This document shows positions 50,601 through 57,423 of a stretch of DNA of 64,000 nt, in pieces. The translations under genes and the position numbers were made by a program. The notes under the pieces were generated by a model. It did no database searches and was not told where the DNA came from. It saw only the letters and a program-made list of their open reading frames with translations. Position 1 is the stretch's first letter, and the number at the start of each line of letters is the position of its first letter. The stretch covers positions 4,278,001 to 4,342,000 of the forward strand of contig NZ_OX638201.1 of the NCBI RefSeq assembly GCF_951805225.1. The letters run 5' to 3'. Origin of the DNA: an uncultured Flavobacterium sp. GTDB lineage: Bacteria > Bacteroidota > Bacteroidia > Flavobacteriales > Flavobacteriaceae.

Positions 50601-50779
50601 GTTCCTTCAATAGCTACGGTAGCACCCGGAACTCCCATACCATCTTCTGCTGATTTTACGTTTCCGCTTATAATCTGGGATTGCTGTTGCGCAAAACCGG
50701 ACTGCATCGTAAATACACTAAGCAACAGCGCCATGCAGAACGAGAGCGATGTTGTTTTAAGACAATGTTTGCTTTTCAT
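47648..50779 (-). CDS. susC: SusC/RagA family TonB-linked outer-membrane transporter
   Basis: From the chosen ATG the protein has 1043 residues, starting MKSKHCLKTTSLSFCMALLL with a signal peptide ending SGFAQ. A longer open frame runs back into xylA but lacks a signal. A carboxypeptidase-regulatory-like domain (ISGNVKSAEDGMGVPGATV) is followed by the TonB-box region LKEVVVIGYGSQKK, the plug (TNALQALQGQAAGLQV; PLYVVDGI; SISVLKDAASAAIYGSQASN) and a 22-strand barrel ending RPRTFMLGLNVKL. It imports large oligosaccharides with SusD using TonB energy. 46 bases separate it from xylA. Confidence 0.95.
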   Translation of the reverse strand: MKSKHCLKTTSLSFCMALLLSVFTMQSGFAQQQSQIISGNVKSAEDGMGVPGATVAIEGTKTGTSTDFDGNFKLEAKEGSVIVISFMGFKTQRVTIGTQKTINVTLQTEAADLKEVVVIGYGSQKKTLVTSAVTQVSGENLAKTNTTNALQALQGQAAGLQVTSTSGQPGEGLNVVIRGVGSTGGSSPLYVVDGILTSDISYLSNSDIESISVLKDAASAAIYGSQASNGVVLVTTKKGKRGAVGQMTFDQYYGVQSVARKVDLLNATEYATILNEAAVNSGKNPYFTNAQIAGLGNGTNWMDKMFTDNAATKNFAFGASGGSDTSVYSASLSYLGQEGVVGGKDLSNYERYNFRFNSEHKLYKDVVTFGENLSFAYINKNGIGVGNQYNNALRGAFQTTPLLPMYDSKGNYYDTTNNTEPWLAGVANPYALMEYNNQNEGNNQKLLGNVYLQIEPIKNLTFKTTLGLDYYAGEGHSYLPVYRLSIYANSAFDKVNQNMNKGKTLTWDNLLTYKFNAAENHHLEAMLGTSSINYDGTSVSVTNADSVFNDLEHAWLDNTTNKDGAKISMSGLKQQTKRMSYFGRLNYNFKETYLINATFRMDGSSIFSKENQWGYFPSVSAGWVASNEEFLRNSSVINFLKLRGSWGQVGNQNARPFQYLSTIKSNNTNYIFGDTEGVLTPGAYPDRLSNLDLKWETSEQIDFGFDARFLNNALNVTFDVYQKTNKDWLILAPILATAGADAPYINGGDVVNKGVELSLNYQNKIGDFNYSISANGAYNKNTVGQIPTTDGIIHGLNNELYDNSGEFYRAQNGQPLGYFWGYKTGGVFQNQAQIDNYKSASGVVLQPTAAPGDLIYVNTNGDDKIDASDKTSIGKPNPDFTYGFSLSANYKAFDFSLMANGVAGNQIVQSYRNQAGAYGNYTSAILDRWHGEGSSNTVPRVTEDNRNFTQFSDLYVQDGDFLRISTVTLGFDLAKMKQSKPFFASQFRVYFSVLNLYTFTKYDGMDPEIGFGSSNNDQKFSSGVDVGYYPRPRTFMLGLNVKL

Positions 50780-50825
50780 AATAGTTAAGAATTGGTTTAA
50801 ATTATAGTTAGTAATTTTTTGTCTA

Positions 50826-52145
50826 TTAATATGCGTTCGAAATAATCTGTTCGAATAATTCCTGTCTTCCGCTAAGGGGTTGAGGTTCTCCACTTGCACG
50901 GGCAATTTTGCTAAGATCTTCAAGAGATAATTCTCCGTTTTCGAACTTCGCTCCGTTTCCACCGTCAAATGAACTGTAACGTTGTGTGCGTAATTTTTTG
51001 TAATCTGTATTTTGTAGTATCTGATCAGCGCAGATTAATCCTCTTGCAAAAACATCCATTCCTGAAATATGTGCAATGAATTTATCTTCTAAATCGATTG
51101 AATTTCTTCTCACTTTTGCGTCAAAGTTTACACCGCCGCCTTGAATTCCGCCACCTTCAAGAATCACTAACATTGCTTGTGTAACTTCCTGAAGATTTAT
51201 TGGGAATTGGTCTGTGTCCCAACCATTTTGGTAATCTCCACGATTTGCATCGATACTTCCTAACATTCCGGCATCAACCGCAACTTGCAATTCGTGCTCA
51301 AAAGAATGTCCGGCAAGTGTTGCGTGGTTTACTTCAAGATTTAGTTTGAAATCATTTTGAAGTCCGTATTTATTAATGAAACCTAATGAAGTCGCAGCAT
51401 CATAATCGTATTGATGTTTGGTAGGTTCCATTGGTTTTGGTTCGATCAGGAAGTTTCCTTTAAAACCTTCTTTACGAGCATAATCTTTACAAGTATTCAA
51501 GAATCTTCCTAAGTGGTCTAATTCTCTTTTCATGTCTGTGTTCAACAAACTCATATATCCTTCGCGTCCGCCCCAGAAAACATAATTTTCTCCGCCAAGT
51601 GCAATAGTTGCATCGATTGCGATTTTTGCCTGAGCTCCTGCATACGCCAAAACATCAAAGTTTGGATTCGTTGCAGCACCGTTCATATAGCGAGGATTAC
51701 TGAATAAATTTGAAGTTCCCCACAACAATTTAATACCTGATTCTTGTTGTTTTTGTTTTGCGTATTCAACCATTGTCTGAATACGAGTTTCAAATTCTGC
51801 CAAAGTTGGCGCATCATCAACAACATCAACATCATGAAAACAATAATATGGCAAACCTAACTTTGTCATAAATTCAAAAGCGGCATCCATTTTGTCTTTT
51901 GCTCTTAAAATGACATTCTCATTTTTATCCCAGGAAAATGTTTCAGTCGAAGCTCCAAACGGATCTCCTCCTGTGTTACATAACGTATGCCAGTACGCCA
52001 TCGAAAAGCGCAAATGCTCTTTTAATGTTTTTCCCGCAACGATACGATTTTCATCATACCATTTAAAAGCTAGTGGATTATCACTTTCTCTTCCTTCGAA
52101 CTTTATCGTATCGATGTTTTTAAAATATTGATTAGTTGTGCTCAT
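50826..52145 (-). CDS. xylA: Xylose isomerase
   Basis: XylA converts D-xylose to D-xylulose in the cytosol. The 439-residue length matches class II enzymes. Markers are FSMAYWHTLCNTGGDPFGA near 48-66, YYCFHDVDVVDD with the catalytic His near 102, NYVFWGGREGYMSLLNTD near 184, FLIEPKPMEPTKHQYD with metal-binding Glu near 234, LEVNHATLAGHSFEHEL near 270 and DANRGDYQNGWDTDQFP near 298. All metal and active-site residues appear intact. It starts two bases after xylB ends, so the pair is translationally linked. Confidence 0.97.
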   Translation of the reverse strand: MSTTNQYFKNIDTIKFEGRESDNPLAFKWYDENRIVAGKTLKEHLRFSMAYWHTLCNTGGDPFGASTETFSWDKNENVILRAKDKMDAAFEFMTKLGLPYYCFHDVDVVDDAPTLAEFETRIQTMVEYAKQKQQESGIKLLWGTSNLFSNPRYMNGAATNPNFDVLAYAGAQAKIAIDATIALGGENYVFWGGREGYMSLLNTDMKRELDHLGRFLNTCKDYARKEGFKGNFLIEPKPMEPTKHQYDYDAATSLGFINKYGLQNDFKLNLEVNHATLAGHSFEHELQVAVDAGMLGSIDANRGDYQNGWDTDQFPINLQEVTQAMLVILEGGGIQGGGVNFDAKVRRNSIDLEDKFIAHISGMDVFARGLICADQILQNTDYKKLRTQRYSSFDGGNGAKFENGELSLEDLSKIARASGEPQPLSGRQELFEQIISNAY

Positions 52146-52147
52146 TA

Positions 52148-53677
52148 TTATTGTTCTATTTTAATTTGACTTTTCCATTCTTGATATAAATCCTGATATT
52201 GACTCGTCAGGATTTTATTAGGTTCAATTCTGTCTAAACATTGCAATCCCTGAAAAGCTTCGTCCAGCGAATTGTAATATCCTAAACCAAAAGCAGCGCC
52301 TCTTGCAGCTCCTTCTGCTCCCGAAGTATTGTATAATTCTAAAGTAGTTTGTGTAGTATTGGTGAAGATTTCTCTAAAAACCGGACTTAAAAACAGGTTT
52401 GAATTTCCTGCTCTAACCACAGTTCCAGAAACTCCAACTTCTTTCATAACATCAAAACCGTAATTCATGGCAAACACAATTCCTTCGCAGGCAGCGCGCA
52501 CTAAATGTGACGGTTGATGAATATTGAAATTTAAATTCTGGATTCCCGAAGTTGCATTTTTGTTATTAAAGATTCTTTCTACACCATTTCCGAAAGGATA
52601 AAAACGAAGTCCGTTACTTCCTGCTTCAACTTTTGCAGCTTCGGCATTTAGTTTTTCGTAAGCGATTAAATCAGTTCTGTCAACAGACATGATTTTGCGC
52701 AACCATTGGTATAAAATTCCAGATCCGTTAATGCATAACATAACGCCGTTTCGTTTTTCGGCTTCCGTATTATTGACGTGTAAAAAAGTATTGATTCTGT
52801 TTTGTTTGTCGTAAACATCTTCATCGCTTACGGCATAAACTACGGCCGAAGTTCCGGCTGTTGTAGCAATTTCTCCAGGTTTCAAAACATTCAATGATAA
52901 AGCATTGTTAGGTTGATCTCCTGCTCTGTAGGTTATTTTTGCATCGGGATTTAATCCTAATTCTTGTGCTATTTCTGAGTGAATTGTAGCTTGAATTCCA
53001 AAATTTGAAACGATTTCCGGAATAATATCCGATGATAATCCCATTTGAGAAAGGATTTTCGTTGCCAGTTTTCCTTCTGAGAAATTCCATAAAGCGGCTT
53101 CTGATAAACCTGAAGTACTTATTTGTGCTACTTTCGATAATTTGGCAGCAATAAAATCCCCCGGAAGCATCATGTATTTTGCTTTCGCGAAAATTTCAGG
53201 CTGATTGTCTTTTACCCATTTTAGTTTTGAAGCGGTAAAGTTTCCCGGACTTCCTAAAATTTCCTGCTGACAATTTACAGTTCCCATTTTAGTATAAATT
53301 TCGTCTCCGATACTTGCAGCGCGACTGTCACACCAAATAATCGAAGAACGAACCGGATTCAAATTTTCATCGGTTAAAACCAAACCATGCATTTGATAAG
53401 CAATTCCAATTCCGGCAACTTTCTTTAGATCAATATTAGATTTCGAACCTAATTGTTTAATTCCGTCTTTTACAAATTGCCACCAGGATTCCGGATCTTG
53501 TTCTGCCCAACCAAATTTTGGAGCAACAATTGGCATTTCAAAATCAGGAACACTAATTGCTCCAATAGTTGTTCCTTTCTCAGCATCAAATACTGATAAT
53601 TTTATTGAAGAACTTCCTAAATCAATTCCTAAAAAAAACATTTGGTGGTATTTTAAGTTAGTTATAGATTTGTCCAT
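52148..53677 (-). CDS. xylB: Xylulokinase
   Basis: XylB phosphorylates D-xylulose to xylulose-5-phosphate. The 509-residue FGGY kinase has the ATPase phosphate-1 motif FFLGIDLGSSSIKLSVFD at 14-31, SSIIWCDSRAA near 106, GSPGNFTASKLKWVK near 137, MLPGDFIAAKL near 168, the ATP motif TTAGTSAVVYAV near 275 and RAGNSNLFLSPVFREIFT near 427. The true start could be Met13 (MFFLGIDLG), the usual family start; both ATGs lie downstream of the predicted transcription start. It is the first gene of the 31-kb locus. Confidence 0.95.
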   Translation of the reverse strand: MDKSITNLKYHQMFFLGIDLGSSSIKLSVFDAEKGTTIGAISVPDFEMPIVAPKFGWAEQDPESWWQFVKDGIKQLGSKSNIDLKKVAGIGIAYQMHGLVLTDENLNPVRSSIIWCDSRAASIGDEIYTKMGTVNCQQEILGSPGNFTASKLKWVKDNQPEIFAKAKYMMLPGDFIAAKLSKVAQISTSGLSEAALWNFSEGKLATKILSQMGLSSDIIPEIVSNFGIQATIHSEIAQELGLNPDAKITYRAGDQPNNALSLNVLKPGEIATTAGTSAVVYAVSDEDVYDKQNRINTFLHVNNTEAEKRNGVMLCINGSGILYQWLRKIMSVDRTDLIAYEKLNAEAAKVEAGSNGLRFYPFGNGVERIFNNKNATSGIQNLNFNIHQPSHLVRAACEGIVFAMNYGFDVMKEVGVSGTVVRAGNSNLFLSPVFREIFTNTTQTTLELYNTSGAEGAARGAAFGLGYYNSLDEAFQGLQCLDRIEPNKILTSQYQDLYQEWKSQIKIEQ

Positions 53678-53682
53678 TTTTT

Positions 53683-53729
53683 ACTTATAGTCAAACTGAA
53701 CTTATCTTATGGTTATTTTGACTACAAGT
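53683..53729. promoter_or_regulatory. Xylose-regulator operator region at xylB
   Basis: A 25-bp imperfect palindrome, TCTTATGGT-N7-ACTACAAGT (53705-53729), overlaps the -7 element of xylB. A further half site, ACTTATAGT (53683-53691), lies exactly 22 bp away as a direct repeat of the left arm. The 9-7-9 symmetry parallels the NrtR operator and fits the Nudix/winged-helix regulator encoded divergently. Confidence 0.72.
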
Positions 53730-53755
53730 GTAAAACATTTTTTCTATATTAACAA
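53725..53755 (-). promoter_or_regulatory. xylB promoter
   Basis: On the minus strand TTG (53753-53755), 20 bases, then TACACTTG (53725-53732), one base off TAnnTTTG. Transcription should start near 53718, within the operator. Confidence 0.65.
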
Positions 53756-54031
53756 AATATTAGGTTTATTTTTTTTCAATTCTAATTATTCAATCTCGAT
53801 TTTTATGAATACGTCAAAGAAGTCATTAAAATGGAATAAAAAAATATTGAAAAATTAAGGATTTAGCGATTTGACAATCAGTCATTTAAGGATGATTATT
53901 TTAAAATCTTATTTTTAAGGATATCACAAACAATTGATTGTCAGAAAATTATTGCGTTAAGAAAAATATAAATCTGATATGAAGACAACTATTCATTTTA
54001 TTTATTTAATTTGTCAAAATTTAAATAGCAT
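53730..54031. other. Rest of the xylB-regulator divergent spacer
   Basis: AT-rich with no gene. A 9-bp perfect inverted pair, TGACAATCA (53872-53880) and TGATTGTCA (53935-53943), lies 54 bases apart. No convincing promoter for the regulator gene was found on the plus strand. Confidence 0.5.
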
Positions 54032-54748
54032 ATGGTTAAAAATGTAGCCGACGATTCTGCTTTAAAAAGCGAGCAAACCGCAATGAATGCGATCACAATT
54101 GACTGTGTCATATTTGGATTTGATAAAGGAAGTCTGGAAGTGCTTCTGGTACAACACGGAGAAGGTATTAGTAAAGGAAAATGGGGACTTCCGGGAGGAT
54201 GGATCTATAAAAAAGAAAGTACTGATAATGCTGCGCACCGTTTATTGAATGAACTTACTGGTCTTGATAATATTTATTTAGAGCAACTGAAAGCGTTTGG
54301 AGATCCTGATCGTTTCCCGCTTCGACGCGTTATTACGATTGGTTATTATGCCTTGGTAAAACGTGAAGATTATAATATTAAAGCTGGTTTTACGGCTTCG
54401 GATGCACAATGGTACAAGATCGATAGTATTCCGGATTTGATTTATGATCATAACGAAATTCTTGCTTATAGTTTGAAACACCTTCGAAACAGAGTGCGAC
54501 AAGCTCCAATAGGATTTAATCTTTTGCCTGAAAAATTTACTCTGTTACAATTGATGCATTTATACGAAGAGATTTTAGGAATCGAAATGGATAAATCTAA
54601 TTTCAGACGAAAAATTCTGCACATGAAATTATTGGTTGAATTAGATGAAAAACAACAAGATGTTTCACACAGAGCTGCCAAATTATACAAATTTGATCCG
54701 GCGATTTATAAGAAACTGACCGAAAAAGGATTTAATTTTGAATTTTAG
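54032..54748 (+). CDS. Nudix-related transcriptional regulator of xylose/xyloglucan use
   Basis: A 238-residue homologue of NrtR/AraR: Nudix-like sensor (about 20-155) and winged helix (about 160-238). The Nudix box is GGWIYKKESTDNAAHRLLNEL near 55-75, where the REXXEE glutamates have become RLLNEL, so it should be a sensor without hydrolase activity. QAPIGFNLLPEKFTLLQLMH near 156 and the KLYKFDPAIYKKLTEKGF end match the nrtR product of this window. It is divergent from xylB with a palindromic site between. In Bacteroidota such proteins respond to sugars; xylose or a xylose derivative is inferred as ligand here. Confidence 0.85.
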   Translation: MVKNVADDSALKSEQTAMNAITIDCVIFGFDKGSLEVLLVQHGEGISKGKWGLPGGWIYKKESTDNAAHRLLNELTGLDNIYLEQLKAFGDPDRFPLRRVITIGYYALVKREDYNIKAGFTASDAQWYKIDSIPDLIYDHNEILAYSLKHLRNRVRQAPIGFNLLPEKFTLLQLMHLYEEILGIEMDKSNFRRKILHMKLLVELDEKQQDVSHRAAKLYKFDPAIYKKLTEKGFNFEF

Positions 54749-54754
54749 ATAAAA

Positions 54755-54782
54755 AAATGCCCGAAGAAATCTTCGGGCATTT
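54755..54782. terminator. Bidirectional terminator between the regulator and the GG-leader gene
   Basis: An 11-13 bp stem, ATGCCCGAAGA and TCTTCGGGCAT, with a very short loop and A/T runs on both sides, between two convergent genes. Confidence 0.85.
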
Positions 54783-54794
54783 ATCATTTTATTT

Positions 54795-55028
54795 TTAAGG
54801 AATACATACGATTATTACATTACAATAACCTCCTACAATTCCCGGAAACTTATTAGGATCTTCTGTTCCTGAATTCGCAGCAACTCCTTTTCCGCTTGGG
54901 CAAATCGAAGTTGGGATTCCATTTCTCGGACCGCAAACAGTTCCTAATGTTCCGCCGTTAATATTTTTCATTTCTTCTTTTGAAAGCCTGCCAAATTTTT
55001 GAGCCAGCTTCACGGTTTGTTTTTCCAT
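54795..55028 (-). CDS. Double-glycine-leader peptide (bacteriocin- or RiPP-like precursor)
   Basis: A 77-residue peptide with a leader ending in a double glycine: FGRLSKEEMKNINGG at residues 12-26, the LSxEEMKxINGG form seen in Bacteroidota secreted peptide precursors. The predicted mature part of about 51 residues starts TLGTVCGPRNG and is rich in Gly, Pro and Ser with four Cys (near 32, 43, 68 and 74) and a hydrophobic end NVIIVCIP. GG leaders are cut by C39-peptidase ABC exporters; none, and no modifying enzyme, is in the window. A promoter with a xylose-type operator lies 140 bases upstream. Confidence 0.75.
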   Translation of the reverse strand: MEKQTVKLAQKFGRLSKEEMKNINGGTLGTVCGPRNGIPTSICPSGKGVAANSGTEDPNKFPGIVGGYCNVIIVCIP

Positions 55029-55146
55029 AATTTGTTGGGTTTAACAGTTAGTAAAAAATAAACATTCTCGTTTTTCACAAACAAATCCTGCGCACAGATT
55101 TTAGTAAAAAACGATACTGAAAATTCAAAATCATAAATAAAATATA

Positions 55147-55171
55147 CTTATGGTTTAAATGACTACAAGTA
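55147..55171. promoter_or_regulatory. Second xylose-type operator
   Basis: ACTTATGGT-N7-ACTACAAGT, a 25-bp imperfect palindrome nearly identical in both arms and spacing to the xylB operator at 53705-53729. It overlaps a -7 element in the same way as at xylB. Confidence 0.7.
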
Positions 55172-55197
55172 TAATCATATTTGGTTAAACCGACAAT
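55167..55197 (-). promoter_or_regulatory. Promoter-like site upstream of the GG-leader gene
   Basis: On the minus strand TTG (55195-55197), 20 bases, TATACTTG (55167-55174): the same spacing and near the same -7 as the xylB promoter. A 5' leader of about 130 bases would precede the peptide start. Confidence 0.6.
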
Positions 55198-55520
55198 TAT
55201 TCGCACAAAAATGCATATTTATCAAACAAAAGTAAGTTGAAGTATTTTTTTGACAAACAACAAATCAAACCAACGCATTAATAAAAACATTCTGCAAGCT
55301 TTTGCTTTAAACTACCAATTCATTATTTACTAATTATGAACATTTTAAAACTTTAAAATGAACTTTCTGCCTCCAAAATTCAAAATCGAGCAACTACATT
55401 CCACAATCCAAAACTTTGCGCTATCTTTGCGCCTTAATAACATGCTCTAAAGCAATTGCTCTAGCGCAAATTCATACCCTGAAATTACTTAAAACTCGTT
55501 TAGAGAATTGATATATTAAA
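55198..55520 (+). promoter_or_regulatory. lepA upstream region
   Basis: No gene is seen. A -7 candidate TATCTTTG lies at 55422-55429, about 92 bases before lepA; a TTG at 19-21 bases is lacking. The rest is AT-rich. Confidence 0.45.
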
Positions 55521-57317
55521 ATGAAGAAGATACGTAACTTTTGCATTATTGCACACATTGACCACGGTAAAAGTACACTGGCAGACCGATTATTGGGCGC
55601 TACACAAACCGTTACAGCTCGTGAAGAAAAAGCACAATTGCTTGACAACATGGACCTGGAGCGCGAGCGTGGAATCACCATTAAGAGTCATGCCATTCAA
55701 ATGGAATATACTTATAAAGGAGAAGAATATATTTTAAATTTAATTGACACTCCTGGTCACGTTGACTTTTCATACGAAGTTTCACGATCTATTGCTGCCT
55801 GCGAAGGTGCGCTTTTGATTGTTGATGCTGCTCAAAGTATTCAGGCACAAACGATTTCTAACTTATATCTTGCTTTAGAAAATGACTTGGAAATTATTCC
55901 GGTTTTGAACAAAGTAGATTTACCAAGTGCTAATCCTGAAGAAGTTAGTGATGATATTATTGATTTATTAGGATGTAAATTAGAAGATATTATTCATGCT
56001 TCAGGAAAAACAGGTTTTGGTGTCGAAAATATTTTGGCTGCCATTATCGAAAAAATTCCACCTCCTCAAGGAAATCCTGAAGAACCATTACAAGCTTTGA
56101 TTTTTGACTCGGTTTATAATCCGTTTCGTGGAATCGAAGTAATCTTCAGAGTTGTAAATGGAGAAATCAAAAAAGGGCAAAAAATTAAATTCATGGCTAC
56201 TGGCAATGAATATTTTGCTGACGAAATTGGAACTTTAAAATTAAATCAGGTTCCTAAAAATGTAATTTCTGCTGGTGATGTTGGTTATTTAATTTCTGGA
56301 ATTAAAGAAGCCAAAGAAGTAAAAGTTGGAGACACTCTAACTGATGCGAAAACGCCAACTACAAATATGATTACTGGTTTTGAGGATGTAAAACCAATGG
56401 TATTCGCCGGAATTTATCCAGTTGATACTGAAGATTATGAAGATTTGCGTTCTTCCATGGAGAAATTGCAATTGAATGATGCTTCGTTAGTTTTTACTCC
56501 TGAAAGTTCAGCGGCTTTAGGATTTGGTTTCCGTTGCGGATTCTTAGGAATGCTTCACATGGAAATTATCCAGGAACGTCTAGAGCGTGAGTTCGATATG
56601 ACTGTAATTACTACAGTTCCTAACGTTTCGTATTTGGCTTACACCAAAAAAGATCCTGAAACTGCATTTGTTGTAAACAATCCTTCTGACTTACCTGAAC
56701 CATCTCGTTTAGACAGAGTTGAAGAGCCTTTTATTAAAGCAACAATCATTACAAAAGCTGATTTCGTTGGAAACGTAATGAGTTTATGTATCGAAAAACG
56801 TGGTCAAATTACCAATCAAACGTATTTAACAACAGAACGTGTTGAATTGAATTTTGATATGCCTTTGGCGGAAATTGTATTCGATTTTTACGATCGTTTA
56901 AAAACGGTTTCTAAAGGTTATGCTTCTTTTGATTACTCTCCGATAGGAATGAGAACTTCAAAATTGGTTAAACTTGACGTTCTTTTGAATGCTCAAACGG
57001 TTGATGCGCTTTCTGCATTGATTCACGAAGACAACGCTTATAACATCGGTAAAAAAATGACCGAGAAATTACGCGAATTGATTCCAAGACAACAATTTGA
57101 CATTCCGATTCAAGCTGCAATTGGAGCTAAAATTATCGCTCGTGAAACTATTAAAGCACTTCGTAAAGACGTTACCGCAAAATGTTACGGTGGAGATATT
57201 TCGCGTAAGCGTAAACTTCTTGAAAAACAGAAAAAAGGTAAAAAACGTATGAGACAAGTTGGAAACGTTGAGATTCCACAAGAAGCTTTTATGGCTGTTT
57301 TGAAGCTTAACGATTAG
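55521..57317 (+). CDS. lepA: Elongation factor 4 (LepA)
   Basis: LepA is a ribosome-associated GTPase that acts in translation initiation or back-translocation under stress. The 598-residue length is standard. G-domain motifs are G1 IAHIDHGKST at 9-18, RGITIKSHA near 50, DTPGHVDFSYEV near 75, and NKVDLPSA near 129. Domains II, III (ESSAALGFGFRCGFLGMLHM near 326) and V follow, and the LepA-specific basic tail (GGDISRKRKLLEKQKKGKKR near 554) is intact. Single-gene unit with a strong terminator. Confidence 0.97.
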   Translation: MKKIRNFCIIAHIDHGKSTLADRLLGATQTVTAREEKAQLLDNMDLERERGITIKSHAIQMEYTYKGEEYILNLIDTPGHVDFSYEVSRSIAACEGALLIVDAAQSIQAQTISNLYLALENDLEIIPVLNKVDLPSANPEEVSDDIIDLLGCKLEDIIHASGKTGFGVENILAAIIEKIPPPQGNPEEPLQALIFDSVYNPFRGIEVIFRVVNGEIKKGQKIKFMATGNEYFADEIGTLKLNQVPKNVISAGDVGYLISGIKEAKEVKVGDTLTDAKTPTTNMITGFEDVKPMVFAGIYPVDTEDYEDLRSSMEKLQLNDASLVFTPESSAALGFGFRCGFLGMLHMEIIQERLEREFDMTVITTVPNVSYLAYTKKDPETAFVVNNPSDLPEPSRLDRVEEPFIKATIITKADFVGNVMSLCIEKRGQITNQTYLTTERVELNFDMPLAEIVFDFYDRLKTVSKGYASFDYSPIGMRTSKLVKLDVLLNAQTVDALSALIHEDNAYNIGKKMTEKLRELIPRQQFDIPIQAAIGAKIIARETIKALRKDVTAKCYGGDISRKRKLLEKQKKGKKRMRQVGNVEIPQEAFMAVLKLND

Positions 57318-57361
57318 ATTTTTTTTTTAGAAGAAAGAATAAAGATAATAGAATATAGATT

Positions 57362-57389
57362 AAACCCGATGACGATTGTTATCGGGTTT
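57362..57389 (+). terminator. lepA terminator
   Basis: Stem AAACCCGATGAC with GTTATCGGGTTT (one mismatch) then a T-run. Confidence 0.8.
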
Positions 57390-57423
57390 TTTGTTTATGT
57401 TTGATAAAAAATAATATGCTATA

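Noticed and set aside
47648..50968. Longer susC reading frame starting 63 codons upstream
   Set aside because: The extension overlaps the end of xylA, has no signal peptide at its start, and the internal Met at 50779 begins a normal signal sequence.
55075..55134. 19-codon minus-strand open frame in the leader before the GG-peptide gene
   Set aside because: Too short, with no recognisable features; chance is the simpler explanation.
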